Source of the DNA: Candidatus Enterococcus huntleyi
GTDB lineage: Bacteria; Bacillota; Bacilli; Lactobacillales; Enterococcaceae
DNA: 64,000 bases
Assembly: GCF_009933175.1 (NCBI RefSeq)
Contig: NZ_MAEJ01000030.1
Location: 1-64,000, forward strand
Direction: 5' to 3'
Position numbers and translations under genes: made by a program. Below, piece after piece: positions 26,304 to 35,693 of the stretch (within the stretch, counting starts at the first letter, position 1; each line of letters starts with the position of its first letter). The notes below the pieces were generated by a model. It searched no databases and was not told the origin of the DNA. It was given only the letters and a program-made list of their open reading frames with translations.

Positions 26304-27704
26304 CTACCCGATAATAATTTTTTCTGATGGGTATTCGTAGCCTAAGTCACGGGTTTCTTTTGGTACAAATAATAGTAACGTGTATAGCATGCCGATTCGT
26401 CCGATAAACATCAAAGCGGCGATGGTTAGTTTACCAATGACGGTTAAGTCGCCGGTGATGCCGAAAGAAAGTCCGGTGGTTCCAAAGGCGGAAGCGACCT
26501 CAACAATGATTGAAATGAGTGAATGGTCTTCAATCGCGGTGAGGAAAAGGACGCTGAAAAAGCACATGCCTAGAGATAGCATGAAAACAACGATGGATTT
26601 ACGGACATCGTCATCATCAATTTGACGGCCAAAGATATTGATTTTTTCTTCACTTTTTAAGAAAGAGAAGAGGTACAAACCGATGATTGCGACAGTTGTG
26701 GTTCGGACTCCACCCCCAACAGAACTTGGGCTACAGCCGATAAACATCAAGAGTGAAAAAACAATCAAGGTGGTTACCTGGAAATCTTGCAAATTGTGAA
26801 TTTGTAAGCCGGCATTCCGCGTAGTTATGGAATAGAACATCGAGTTCATCCATTGACTTAAAGGATTTAAGCCTGAGAATAAGTGATCTTTTTCTAGGAA
26901 ATAGATCAGCAGGGTACCAACGACGAAGAGCATCACAAAAGCGAGTAGCGCAATCTTGGTGAAGAGTGAAAAACGAAACGGTAATTTATGATTTCCTTTA
27001 CGATAGGCAAACCATTCCCGAATTTCCATCAAAACAGGGAAACCAATCCCGCCAATAAAGATTAAGAACATGATACTCAAAAGAAACGGATAGTCTTTGG
27101 CAAAAGGCATAATGGAATCGCCGGTGACGTCAAAGCCTGAGTTTGTAACAGCGGAGATGGCCTGATAAAATCCATTGAATAAGGCATCGCCCCAATTATC
27201 AAAATAATTATTTACATAGAAGTAGATAGAAAAAAGTGCGCCAAAGCCGACTTGAAACCAAATGATAATGCCAAACGTAATCCGAATCATTCGAACAATC
27301 CCGCTGAGACGTGGTTGATTCATATCGGTCATAATGAGCTGTCGCTGTTTTAATGAAATTCGACGCTTTGAAATAATGAAAAAGAAGGTTGAAATCATCA
27401 TGACACCGAGCCCACCAATTTGAAATAATAGTTCTAAGAGAATGACCCCTCGTTCGTTAAAGACACTGCTGATATTAAAGGTGGTCAAGCCGGTCACACT
27501 GATGGTGCTGACGGACATAAATAACATGTCAATAAAGGGTACGGACACATCTGGCTTTCTAAAAAAGGGCAAATAAAAAAGTCCCATCGAAATAATCGTC
27601 ATGAGCACGTAATAAGAAACAATGATTTGAATTGAAGAGAAATGGCTCGAAACAAAGCGATTTCCACGTTTCTTAAATAGACGTACAATACGGCCAAACT
27701 TCAT
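26304..27704 (-). CDS. ktrB: Potassium transporter KtrB/TrkH family
   Basis: This 466 aa membrane protein is the ion-conducting subunit of a Ktr-type K+/Na+ system. The four selectivity-filter loops are visible as SVTGLTTF, VTNSGFD, TRNAGLQ and GTTGLSFG. The cytoplasmic start KFGRIVRLFKKRGNRF is basic. The regulatory RCK subunit KtrA is not adjacent and must lie elsewhere. The ATG at 27704 has AGGAGG seven bases upstream; the frame extends 21 codons further without a site. Monocistronic. Confidence 0.9.
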   Translation of the reverse strand: MKFGRIVRLFKKRGNRFVSSHFSSIQIIVSYYVLMTIISMGLFYLPFFRKPDVSVPFIDMLFMSVSTISVTGLTTFNISSVFNERGVILLELLFQIGGLGVMMISTFFFIISKRRISLKQRQLIMTDMNQPRLSGIVRMIRITFGIIIWFQVGFGALFSIYFYVNNYFDNWGDALFNGFYQAISAVTNSGFDVTGDSIMPFAKDYPFLLSIMFLIFIGGIGFPVLMEIREWFAYRKGNHKLPFRFSLFTKIALLAFVMLFVVGTLLIYFLEKDHLFSGLNPLSQWMNSMFYSITTRNAGLQIHNLQDFQVTTLIVFSLLMFIGCSPSSVGGGVRTTTVAIIGLYLFSFLKSEEKINIFGRQIDDDDVRKSIVVFMLSLGMCFFSVLFLTAIEDHSLISIIVEVASAFGTTGLSFGITGDLTVIGKLTIAALMFIGRIGMLYTLLLFVPKETRDLGYEYPSEKIIIG

Positions 27705-27950
27705 AACTAGGCCTCCTAAAAAAGTATTTATGATTAAGTATAACAGAAAACCTATGGGCTGGTTCAACGGAACTGAATTTTTAGCATTATTATGAAGAAA
27801 AGCCGGCTAAAAGGGCAATTATAGGGATTTATCAGTTGGTAAAGATCAAAGGGATGTCTCCGATGATTTGGGGGAGTAGTGAGCTATTATCAAAAAATTA
27901 TTAGCCGAAAGATAGTCCGAAAAATAGCGCTAAATAATCGTCAAATTTCT
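27705..27950. other. Divergent intergenic region between ktrB and pepX
   Basis: TTGAAC and TTATAC about 18 bases apart on the minus strand (near 27737-27766) may be the ktrB promoter. I looked for a c-di-AMP (ydaO) riboswitch, common ahead of K+ transporters, and see no such motif. Confidence 0.35.
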
Positions 27951-27979
27951 TTGAATATAACGCGTCTATCGTTCATAAT
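27951..27979 (+). promoter_or_regulatory. pepX promoter
   Basis: TTGAAT (27951-27956) and CATAAT (27974-27979) with 17 bases between them, followed by an AGAGGAG site before the ATG at 28013. Confidence 0.6.
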
Positions 27980-28012
27980 AGAGAAGGATAAAGAAAAGAG
28001 GAGTTTTGTACA

Positions 28013-30400
28013 ATGAAAATAAATCAATTTAGTCTGAAACCAACAGATTATCAAACGATGCTTCAAGAATTAACCTTGATTGGCTATTATGAAGAGCAAG
28101 AAACAGTGACAGATCAATGGTTTTCATTTCTATCAAAAAGTTTTCCAGAGGTTCAAGAGAGTTCTGGAGTTATAGAAAAATATAAGCAGTTGTTGGCAAC
28201 AGATCAGATGAGTTTGGTTGAGTATAAAGAGAGTAAGCAAGAGCTGACAAAGGAAGTTTTCTATACAGTGGCTTTACAGTTGCTACAATTTCAAGTAGGG
28301 ATTGATTTTCAACCTGCGACGGTTTTGATGGATGCTGAAAAGATTGGCGTATTTATCTATGATGGAGCAATTGAGACGAAAGAAGATTTGGTGAAAGCTT
28401 GGTATTATTTAGCTAATACGCATACGAAAAATGGCTTGAGCTACCTTGATTTATTGGCGAGTCGCGGTTTTTATGCCAAGAGAGAAGTGCCTAAACCATT
28501 ATTTTTCAATGGTAAAGCACAGGCTGTCTTTGCGACGGATGCTTTGATTAGAGAAGTCGTTTATGTTGAGGCACCCTTAGATACGGACGAGGATGGGCAA
28601 CGGGATCTATTGAAGGTGGAGATTCTTAGACCGGCGGAAACGAAAGAGGGTTTGCGTGTACCTAGTTTATTTACGGCAAGTCCATATAATCAAGGGACGA
28701 ATCCTGAAGCCGGTGTTAGGGTGACGCATGACGTCAATGTCCCGTTGACAAGAAAAGAACCTAATAACTTGCAGTATGAGGATATTCAATATCAACAAAC
28801 AGCGCAAGAATTGCCAGCTGAGCGGACAGTTAAGGGGCAGGCAACAGTTGCGACGGAAACATTTATGCGTGAAAAATCTTATGCGTTGAACGATTACTTT
28901 TTAGCGAGAGGCTTTGCAGCTGTTTATTCAGCTGGGATTGGCACGCGGGATTCTGATGGGATTCAGACATGTGGCTCGGTGGAACAAACGATTGCAACAA
29001 CAGCGATTATCGAATGGTTGGCGGGAAACCGTCGCGCATTCACGAATCGAACAGATAATATTGAGATTTCTGCTTGGTGGAGTAATCAAAAGGTCGCGAT
29101 GACTGGGAAATCGTATCTAGGTACGCTAGCGACAGCGGCTGCTACGACAGGCGTGGAAGGCTTAGAAACAATTATTTCAGAAGCGGCAATTTCTGATTGG
29201 TATCAATATTATCGTGATAACGGACTAGTTATTGCTCCGGGGGGTTATCCTGGGGAGGATGCCGATGTGTTAGCTGAAGAAACGTTCAGTCGCATGCATG
29301 ATGCTGGCGATTATTTGAAAATGAAAGACTTCTTTAATCAGAAGCAGAAGGAAATGGCGGTCTTGCAAGATCGCGTGACTGGCGATTACAATACCTTCTG
29401 GGATGAGCGAAATTATTTGCCGAATGTCAAAAATATCAAAGCAGATATTGTCATGGTGCATGGTTTGAATGATTGGAATGTGAAACCAAGACATGTTGCT
29501 GATTTGTGGGATGCGTTAGCCGATGTGCCAGTCAATAAGAAATTGATTTTGCATCAAGGGCAACACATTTATATTCATAATATGCCATCAATTGATTTTA
29601 ATGACATGATGAACAGCTGGTTGAGTTATAAATTGTATGGTATTGAGAATCAGGCGGATCAATTATTGCCAAATGTGTTGGTTCAAAAAAATAATGTGGC
29701 ACAGACCTGGGAGCCGCTTGACGATTGGGGTTCTGATCAGCTAGAAACATTGTATCTCGGTGAGGATCAGCTAATGACAGAAAAGCAGACAGGTACGGTT
29801 CGTTATTCTGACCAGTTAGCAGTTGATCAATTTGATGCGTACACAAAAAATGTTGCTCAGTGGGAGACAGATGTTAAAGAAGAAAGCAGTCCGCTAACAG
29901 GGCATCGTTATTTAGCAAAAACTGTCCCATTAGAAGAGGAAGTGACTCTGGATGGTCGACCAGTTGTGAAATTGAAAATTTCTTCTAGCGTTGATTTTGG
30001 GATGGTTAGTGCTCAGTTAGTGGATTATGGTGAGGCCAAACGTCTAAAAGAAGTTCCGTCAATTTTAGAATTAAAAGGACTACCTCTAGGCTATCAGTGG
30101 CGAGAAGACGATTTGAAAGAATTTCAACTAGGCGCCGTGACGCCTTACAAGATGATCACCAAAGGCCACATCAATCTGCAAAATCGTACGTCTGCTTGGA
30201 AAACCGATGAGTTACGCGCGGATGAATTTGTCGAAGTGGAATTTGCTCTGCAACCAACGCTTTATGACTTACCGAAAGGTCATAAAATTGGCTTGATCTT
30301 ATATGGAACAGATTTTGGTATGACTGTTAGAGGTAACCAAGAAATTTCTTATGCGATTGATTTGGCAGGATCACAATTACAATTGCCAGTGCAAAAATAA
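28013..30400 (+). CDS. pepX: Xaa-Pro dipeptidyl-peptidase
   Basis: The 795 aa S15 serine peptidase removes X-Pro dipeptides from peptides and is typical of lactic acid bacteria and enterococci. The nucleophile Ser lies in MTGKSYLGTLA (around residue 366), the Asp in the LNDWNVKP loop, and the His in LHQGQHIY (around 523). A helical N-terminal domain (residues 1-150) and a C-terminal jelly-roll domain complete it. Length agrees with the family. It is cytoplasmic, monocistronic, with its own promoter and terminator. Confidence 0.95.
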   Translation: MKINQFSLKPTDYQTMLQELTLIGYYEEQETVTDQWFSFLSKSFPEVQESSGVIEKYKQLLATDQMSLVEYKESKQELTKEVFYTVALQLLQFQVGIDFQPATVLMDAEKIGVFIYDGAIETKEDLVKAWYYLANTHTKNGLSYLDLLASRGFYAKREVPKPLFFNGKAQAVFATDALIREVVYVEAPLDTDEDGQRDLLKVEILRPAETKEGLRVPSLFTASPYNQGTNPEAGVRVTHDVNVPLTRKEPNNLQYEDIQYQQTAQELPAERTVKGQATVATETFMREKSYALNDYFLARGFAAVYSAGIGTRDSDGIQTCGSVEQTIATTAIIEWLAGNRRAFTNRTDNIEISAWWSNQKVAMTGKSYLGTLATAAATTGVEGLETIISEAAISDWYQYYRDNGLVIAPGGYPGEDADVLAEETFSRMHDAGDYLKMKDFFNQKQKEMAVLQDRVTGDYNTFWDERNYLPNVKNIKADIVMVHGLNDWNVKPRHVADLWDALADVPVNKKLILHQGQHIYIHNMPSIDFNDMMNSWLSYKLYGIENQADQLLPNVLVQKNNVAQTWEPLDDWGSDQLETLYLGEDQLMTEKQTGTVRYSDQLAVDQFDAYTKNVAQWETDVKEESSPLTGHRYLAKTVPLEEEVTLDGRPVVKLKISSSVDFGMVSAQLVDYGEAKRLKEVPSILELKGLPLGYQWREDDLKEFQLGAVTPYKMITKGHINLQNRTSAWKTDELRADEFVEVEFALQPTLYDLPKGHKIGLILYGTDFGMTVRGNQEISYAIDLAGSQLQLPVQK

Positions 30401-30402
30401 AA

Positions 30403-30451
30403 ATACCGTCGCTCATTACATACTGAATGTAGTGAGCGGCGGTATTTTTTT
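30403..30451. terminator. Bidirectional intrinsic terminator
   Basis: AAATACCGTCGCTCA and TGAGCGGCGGTATTT arms (one mismatch) with T-runs in both directions, between the converging pepX and malR. Confidence 0.85.
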
Positions 30452-30456
30452 GCAGA

Positions 30457-31476
30457 TTATTCTTCAATAACCAATGGTACGACAGTTTCTCGTTTGACTA
30501 ACTTATGTGGTACGACTAAACGTACACCGGTTGTTAAGACTTCGTGGATTTGATCCATCAGCTTTCTCATAGCCATTGTTCCTAATTCGGAAACGTCGAC
30601 ATCGATACTGGTTAAGTAAGGATGCATCAAGGTGGAGAAGATGGAGTTGTTAAAGCTAATCACCGAGAAATCTTCGGGAACAGAGTAGCCATACATTTCT
30701 GCTAATTGGATAATTCGTAGAGCAAATATATCGTCGATGACTACGGCTGCAGTGGCTTTGGTTTCTTTTAAAATTTGTTCAAAGCTGACATAATCTTCGG
30801 GATGCTCCAGGGCTACACTCGGTAAAGCTGTTAAGCCTGCTAACATCATGGCTTTTTGATAACCGAAATACCGTTCGAAATAGACACTTTCATGGGTGGT
30901 ATTGGTAACAAATAGAATATTTTCGTGTTGATTTTTAAGTAGAAAATCAGTCGCGTGTTTACCCAATAATTGGTTGTCATTATCAACGAAGACAATTTCT
31001 TCTTCATTTTTATGAGGCTGCCCAACTAATGTGAAGGGGATTTGATTATCATAGAGATAGTCAATCACTACGTCGTCGCGGTCAGCGTAGACTAGAATAA
31101 AGCCGTCAACTTGTCTTTGACGATGCATGCGTTTGACGTTTTCTAATAGATGGGGAAAGCTTTTCGCCGTAGCGATGGCTGTCGTCATCTCATGTTTTTG
31201 AGCTTCTTCATTGATGGCTTCTATAATTTCTAAGTAAAAAGGATTACCGATACGTTCTTTCGAGTCTAAAGGGGGCAAAATAACACCAATGGCACTGGAT
31301 GTGCGCTTCCCTAAATTTCGCGCAGCAATGTTGGGGACATAGCCTAACTCGTCCATGACCTTTCGAACTTTCTTTTTTGTTGCGTCTGAGATGCTGGAGT
31401 GATCGTTGATTACTCGAGAAACGGTTGAGGTAGCGACACCTGCACGTTTAGCGACATCTTTTACCGTAATGGTCAT
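30457..31476 (-). CDS. malR: LacI family maltose regulator
   Basis: This 339 aa LacI/GalR regulator has the N-terminal helix-turn-helix TVKDVAKRAGVATSTVSRVI and a periplasmic-binding-like sensor domain (SSAIGVILPPL onward). It is the last gene of malP-pgmB-galM-malR, the order known for E. faecalis. Operators CGCAATCGGTTGCG and CGAAACCGATTGCG in the malP/malT divergent region are its probable sites. The frame begins nine codons earlier (31503), but that ATG precedes the AAGGAG site, so 31476 is the start. Confidence 0.88.
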   Translation of the reverse strand: MTITVKDVAKRAGVATSTVSRVINDHSSISDATKKKVRKVMDELGYVPNIAARNLGKRTSSAIGVILPPLDSKERIGNPFYLEIIEAINEEAQKHEMTTAIATAKSFPHLLENVKRMHRQRQVDGFILVYADRDDVVIDYLYDNQIPFTLVGQPHKNEEEIVFVDNDNQLLGKHATDFLLKNQHENILFVTNTTHESVYFERYFGYQKAMMLAGLTALPSVALEHPEDYVSFEQILKETKATAAVVIDDIFALRIIQLAEMYGYSVPEDFSVISFNNSIFSTLMHPYLTSIDVDVSELGTMAMRKLMDQIHEVLTTGVRLVVPHKLVKRETVVPLVIEE

Positions 31477-31493
31477 TATTTGCGACTCCTTTC

Positions 31494-32492
31494 TTACTGA
31501 CATGAGAATGTATAAATTGTTTGTTGTTGTTTTCTTTCTAACGGCTCAATTTCGATAGAGCCCCAGGTTGGTTGATGAATCAGGTCAGGAATTTGTTGCG
31601 GTTCTATAGCCAATCCGTAGTTTGAATGCATGGGTTGACCGTTAATCATAAAGTCCGCTTCAAAACCAGTCGTAGAAAATAATACCACACTTTGATTTGT
31701 GGTGGCTACTGTCATCGTTCTGCCGGTTGTTGGTTCATGGAGAAATAACGCCATTGGCTGACTTTTATCTAAGACAAAGCAGTCGTCCAGGCCTTCTGGA
31801 TAGGTGGCAAGAATTGTTTCCATAGATTGGTTTGTCGAAAAATCTACTGGCAAGTTTTCCATCGACAGGAGTTGCCCAGTAGGGATTTTTTCTTGATCTA
31901 ATACAACTAAATTACGAGCTTTGACACAAAGTTCATGACTAGTGATGTCGCGCGTACCATTACCCGATAAGTTGAAGTAACTATGACTAGTGGGATTAAC
32001 AATGGTTGTTTGTTCACTGTGCCAGTCGCTAGTCATAATCAATGAATTCTTATTTAATTGATAGGTGACACTGGCTTTTATCGGACCTGGATAGCCTGAG
32101 ACTTCGTCAGTCAAATGAAAACGAACGCCAATTGTTTCTTGTTCTTTAATCGTCTCCACTGACCAAAATTGATAAGCCCATCCATTAGACCCACCATGAA
32201 TATGGTGGGTACCGCAGTTTTTCTCTAATGGATAGCCGTTCCAGTCGGCTTGTTTAATCCGTCCAGCAACTGGACCAACAGTGGCGCCAAAATAACTTTT
32301 ATCGGCTAGCAAATCTTCTTCTCTATCATACGACAATAAAATGTTTTCTAAAAGCCCTTCTTTGTCAGGTGCAAAAATTTGATGCATACGCGCGCCGTAG
32401 TTATAGAAGGAAGCTGTTAAATAGTCGTTTTTCAATGTGACTTTAATTAATTGTGGGTGGCTTGTGGTTAGTGGTTCGACTTTAATTTCCAT
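31494..32492 (-). CDS. galM: Aldose 1-epimerase (mutarotase)
   Basis: The product of 332 aa interconverts alpha and beta anomers of hexoses. It carries the GalM pattern: [42 protein letters not shown] (His of the active site) and the Glu in [12 protein letters not shown]. In maltose use it balances the anomers of the glucose released by maltose phosphorylase. It overlaps pgmB by 11 bases and precedes malR by 17, so it is translationally linked. In E. faecalis the same gene is called malM. Confidence 0.92.
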   Translation of the reverse strand: MEIKVEPLTTSHPQLIKVTLKNDYLTASFYNYGARMHQIFAPDKEGLLENILLSYDREEDLLADKSYFGATVGPVAGRIKQADWNGYPLEKNCGTHHIHGGSNGWAYQFWSVETIKEQETIGVRFHLTDEVSGYPGPIKASVTYQLNKNSLIMTSDWHSEQTTIVNPTSHSYFNLSGNGTRDITSHELCVKARNLVVLDQEKIPTGQLLSMENLPVDFSTNQSMETILATYPEGLDDCFVLDKSQPMALFLHEPTTGRTMTVATTNQSVVLFSTTGFEADFMINGQPMHSNYGLAIEPQQIPDLIHQPTWGSIEIEPLERKQQQTIYTFSCQ

Positions 32493-33162
32493 GTGTTGAA
32501 TCAGTCCATTGCCCCGTTAAATAATCCACACTCAATTTGCTTGTATCAGATACTAAGGCAATATCAGTGCCTAAATCTTCGGCACGACCAACGCCAATTG
32601 GTAGAGCGCCACTAGCTTTAATCGCTTCAATACCCGCTTTTGCATCTTCCACACCAATACATTCTTCGGCTGTTAAGCCAACTTTGGTAGCTGCCAGAAC
32701 GAAAATATCTGGCGCTGGTTTACCTGCTTTAACGCTAGCCGGATCAGCAATCGCATCAAAGTAATCTTCAATTTCCATTTTGTTTAATAAGAAGGGGCCA
32801 TTTTTACTTGCAGAAGCTAAAGAAATTTTCTTGCCAGCGGATTTTAAATCTTTCAATAAATCTAAAATCCCTGGGTAGACATCGGCAGGTGTGATGGCTT
32901 GAATCATTTCGACATAATAATTATTTTTTCGTTGGGCCATTTCTGCAAATTCTTCAGCAGAGAACTGATTTTCTTTGTTTCCATAAGCCAACATACGGCT
33001 CAAAGAATCTTCGCGACTCACGCCTTTCAATTGTTCATTAAACGCACGGTCAATCGTAATACCAATTTCTTCGCCTAATTTTTTCCAGGCACGGTAATGA
33101 TATTCAGCCGTATCGGTAATCACGCCGTCTAGATCAAAGAGTACACCTTTAAACATTTGCAT
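32482..33162 (-). CDS. pgmB: Beta-phosphoglucomutase
   Basis: This 226 aa HAD-family enzyme converts beta-glucose-1-phosphate from maltose phosphorylase to glucose-6-phosphate. The nucleophile motif is [15 protein letters not shown] (Asp 10 and Asp 12). [12 protein letters not shown] supplies motif II, and [16 protein letters not shown] the metal-binding acids. It overlaps malP by 14 bases if the first ATG is used; an ATG two codons later is possible. The ribosome binding site is weak, so coupling to malP translation is likely. In E. faecalis it is called malB. Confidence 0.94.
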   Translation of the reverse strand: MQMFKGVLFDLDGVITDTAEYHYRAWKKLGEEIGITIDRAFNEQLKGVSREDSLSRMLAYGNKENQFSAEEFAEMAQRKNNYYVEMIQAITPADVYPGILDLLKDLKSAGKKISLASASKNGPFLLNKMEIEDYFDAIADPASVKAGKPAPDIFVLAATKVGLTAEECIGVEDAKAGIEAIKASGALPIGVGRAEDLGTDIALVSDTSKLSVDYLTGQWTDSTHGN

Positions 33163-35452
33163 CGACCTGCTTTCTTAAGGGTAAAGTAGTTTTATCTGTT
33201 AATGAGATTAATTGGTCATATAAGGTAACATCTAACGCTTCTCCAGAGACTAATTCTAAAGAAACAGCTGCTGTATCAACTGAAATGAGTAGTAAACGTC
33301 CACGGTAATTAATATGGAAAGCATAACCGCTCCAAGTTGTTGGTAAAAATGGCGCAAAGCTTAGAGCTTCATGGTCAGTTTTCATTTGAGCGAAGCCTTG
33401 AACAATGGCAAGCCAGCTACCCGTCATCGAAGTGATGTGTAAGCCATCTTCAGTATCATTGTTGTAGTTATCTAAATCTAGTCGAGCGGTACGTTGATAC
33501 ATTTCCATGGCTTTGTCTTCTAAACCTAGTTCAGCAGCTAAAATCGCGTGAATACTAGGGGATAGAGAAGATTCGTGAACCGTCATCGGCTCATAAAATT
33601 CAAAGTTTTTACGTTTTTCTTCTAACGTATATTGATTGCCGAAGAAATAAATTCCTTGTAAAACATCGGCTTGTTTAATGAAGCAAGAACGTAAGATTTT
33701 ATCCCAAGACCAGTGTTGGTTTAATGGTAAATCAGCCGGACTTAGCTCACTTACTGGGAATAAATCTTTATCTAAGAAGGTATCGTGCTGAACAAAAACA
33801 CCCAATTCTTCGTCTTTCGGGTAGTACATATTTTCAACAATCTCTTGCCATTTAGCCAATTCATCTGCAGGAATCGTTACAGAAGCTTCATCTTTATATT
33901 GCAGATAGGCTTCACGCGTGTAGCGTAGAACCCAAGCGGCGATGGTATTAGTGTACCAGTTATTATTGATGTTGTTTTCATATTCATTAGGTCCAGTTAC
34001 GCCATGAATCATGTATTTTTGTGCACGTTTTGAATAATGCACACGGTCAGCCCAGAAGCGTGCGATTTCAGTTAAGACTTCTAAACCTTTGCCTTTTAGA
34101 TAAGTTGTGTCGCCTGTGTAATTAGTATAGTTGTAAACGGCATAAGCAATTGCCCCATTTCGATGAATTTCTTCAAAGGTAATTTCCCATTCGTTGTGGC
34201 ATTCCACCCCAGTGAAAGTCACCATTGGATACAACGCACCTTTTAGACCTTGTTGGCGAGCATTGTGTTGGGCTTGTGGTAATTGATTGTGTCGATAAGT
34301 CAGTAAGTTTTTAGTTACCGATGGGTCTGCTAAAGCCAAGTATAATGGCACGGCATAAGCTTCGGTATCCCAATAAGTTGCCCCACCATATTTTTCACCA
34401 GTAAAGCCTTTTGGTCCAATGTTTAAGCGCTCGTCTTCGCCGTAGTAGGTTGCGAATAGTTGGAATAAGTTAAAACGAATCCCTTGTTGTGCTTCAGGAT
34501 CGCCTTCGATTATTACATCCGCCAATTCCCAACGAGCTGCCCAAGCATCAATTTGTGCTGCTGAATGTGCAACGTAATCTAACGCTAGATTTGCAAAGCG
34601 CGTTGTTAATTCGCCAACTTGTTGCGCTTCGGGCACATCACGACTGGTTAAGACTAAGACTTGTTTATCTAAGGTAAAGGAGTCGTTTTCAGCTAGTGTA
34701 TAAATGAAAGTTTCTTCAATTTTTAATGAATCAGCTGTCTCATCTGAAATAGTGTGGGTATGTGCTTGCTCACTTGCATGTTTCATTGCTGCTGTTACGC
34801 TAAATTGCTCAATCTCAAAATTATTAGGAATCGTTTTTGTTGTGAGATAAGAGAAGTCATCTGTATTTCCTACTCCTTTTGGCTCCCAGAAATGTTCGTC
34901 ATAGTTGCTATCTTCATTTTGCACATCACCATCTAATTTGGAAACGACTTTAATTTCTGCCGTTCCTTCTAAGACGCTAGCTGTCAAACGAATCATCGCC
35001 ATCTCTTTGTCAACAATACTTAAGAAACGTTCAAATGAGAAACGTACAGTCGTCTGATCGATCGTAACTGTGAACTGGCGAGAAAGGATGCCTGTCTTCA
35101 TATCTAATTCTAAATAAAAATCTTTTGCTTCTATAGTGTACAAATCAATCGCTGTCCCATTTACGAAAATATCCATTGCAATATAATCGACACTATTGAT
35201 GACTTTACCGAAATAATCAGGATAGCCATTTTTCCACCAACCGACACGCGTTTTATCTGGATACCAAACGCCAGCTAGATAGCTACCTTGATGGTGATCG
35301 CCTGTGTACGCTTCTTCAAAATTTCCGCGCATGCCCATGTAACCATTACCTAGACTGGTTAAGGATTCCTGTAAGCGACGATTTTCTTTATCTAATGTAT
35401 GTGTTGCAACCTTCCACGGATCTACGTCAAATAATCGTTGTACTTGTTTCAT
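33149..35452 (-). CDS. malP: Maltose phosphorylase (GH65)
   Basis: This 767 aa inverting phosphorylase splits maltose into glucose and beta-glucose-1-phosphate in the cytoplasm. It shows the GH65 organisation: an N-terminal beta-sandwich ([27 protein letters not shown]), an alpha/alpha barrel with the catalytic Glu in [15 protein letters not shown], and a C-terminal sheet ([15 protein letters not shown]). Length is typical. GGAGG precedes the start. The gene is the first of four on the minus strand, transcribed away from malT. The MalR-type operator lies inside its promoter. Confidence 0.94.
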   Translation of the reverse strand: MKQVQRLFDVDPWKVATHTLDKENRRLQESLTSLGNGYMGMRGNFEEAYTGDHHQGSYLAGVWYPDKTRVGWWKNGYPDYFGKVINSVDYIAMDIFVNGTAIDLYTIEAKDFYLELDMKTGILSRQFTVTIDQTTVRFSFERFLSIVDKEMAMIRLTASVLEGTAEIKVVSKLDGDVQNEDSNYDEHFWEPKGVGNTDDFSYLTTKTIPNNFEIEQFSVTAAMKHASEQAHTHTISDETADSLKIEETFIYTLAENDSFTLDKQVLVLTSRDVPEAQQVGELTTRFANLALDYVAHSAAQIDAWAARWELADVIIEGDPEAQQGIRFNLFQLFATYYGEDERLNIGPKGFTGEKYGGATYWDTEAYAVPLYLALADPSVTKNLLTYRHNQLPQAQHNARQQGLKGALYPMVTFTGVECHNEWEITFEEIHRNGAIAYAVYNYTNYTGDTTYLKGKGLEVLTEIARFWADRVHYSKRAQKYMIHGVTGPNEYENNINNNWYTNTIAAWVLRYTREAYLQYKDEASVTIPADELAKWQEIVENMYYPKDEELGVFVQHDTFLDKDLFPVSELSPADLPLNQHWSWDKILRSCFIKQADVLQGIYFFGNQYTLEEKRKNFEFYEPMTVHESSLSPSIHAILAAELGLEDKAMEMYQRTARLDLDNYNNDTEDGLHITSMTGSWLAIVQGFAQMKTDHEALSFAPFLPTTWSGYAFHINYRGRLLLISVDTAAVSLELVSGEALDVTLYDQLISLTDKTTLPLRKQVDANV

Positions 35453-35483
35453 TTGTTTGCCTCCTATTTGTTTTATGCCCTAA

Positions 35484-35512
35484 TAATAAACGCAATCGGT
35501 TGCGCAAGTCAA
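35484..35512 (-). promoter_or_regulatory. malP promoter with operator in the spacer
   Basis: On the minus strand TTGACT (35507-35512) and TTATTA (35484-35489) are 17 bases apart. The palindrome CGCAATCGGTTGCG (35491-35504) fills the spacer, so a bound LacI-type regulator would block polymerase. Confidence 0.7.
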
Positions 35513-35623
35513 TAGAAAAGTTGCATAATTGCTTTTTTCTCGAAGAATCGAAGTGTGCCAGCGTTTCTAGTATGTAATTATTGAGAATTTATTACTCGCG
35601 CTAAAAATAATTTTGTATTTCTG

Positions 35624-35677
35624 TTTACAAAAAAATATTTAGTGGCTATAATAGCATCATAAACGAAACCGATTGCG
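35624..35677 (+). promoter_or_regulatory. malT promoter and downstream operator
   Basis: TTTACA (35624-35629) and TATAAT (35647-35652) with 17 bases spacing. CGAAACCGATTGCG at 35664-35677 lies just after the transcription start and is related to the operator in the malP promoter (CGaaacCGATTGCG). Confidence 0.75.
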
Positions 35678-35693
35678 TGAAGGAGAAGTGAGA

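Noticed and set aside
27705-28012. c-di-AMP riboswitch ahead of ktrB
   Set aside because: The conserved ydaO-type blocks are not visible in this interval on the minus strand.
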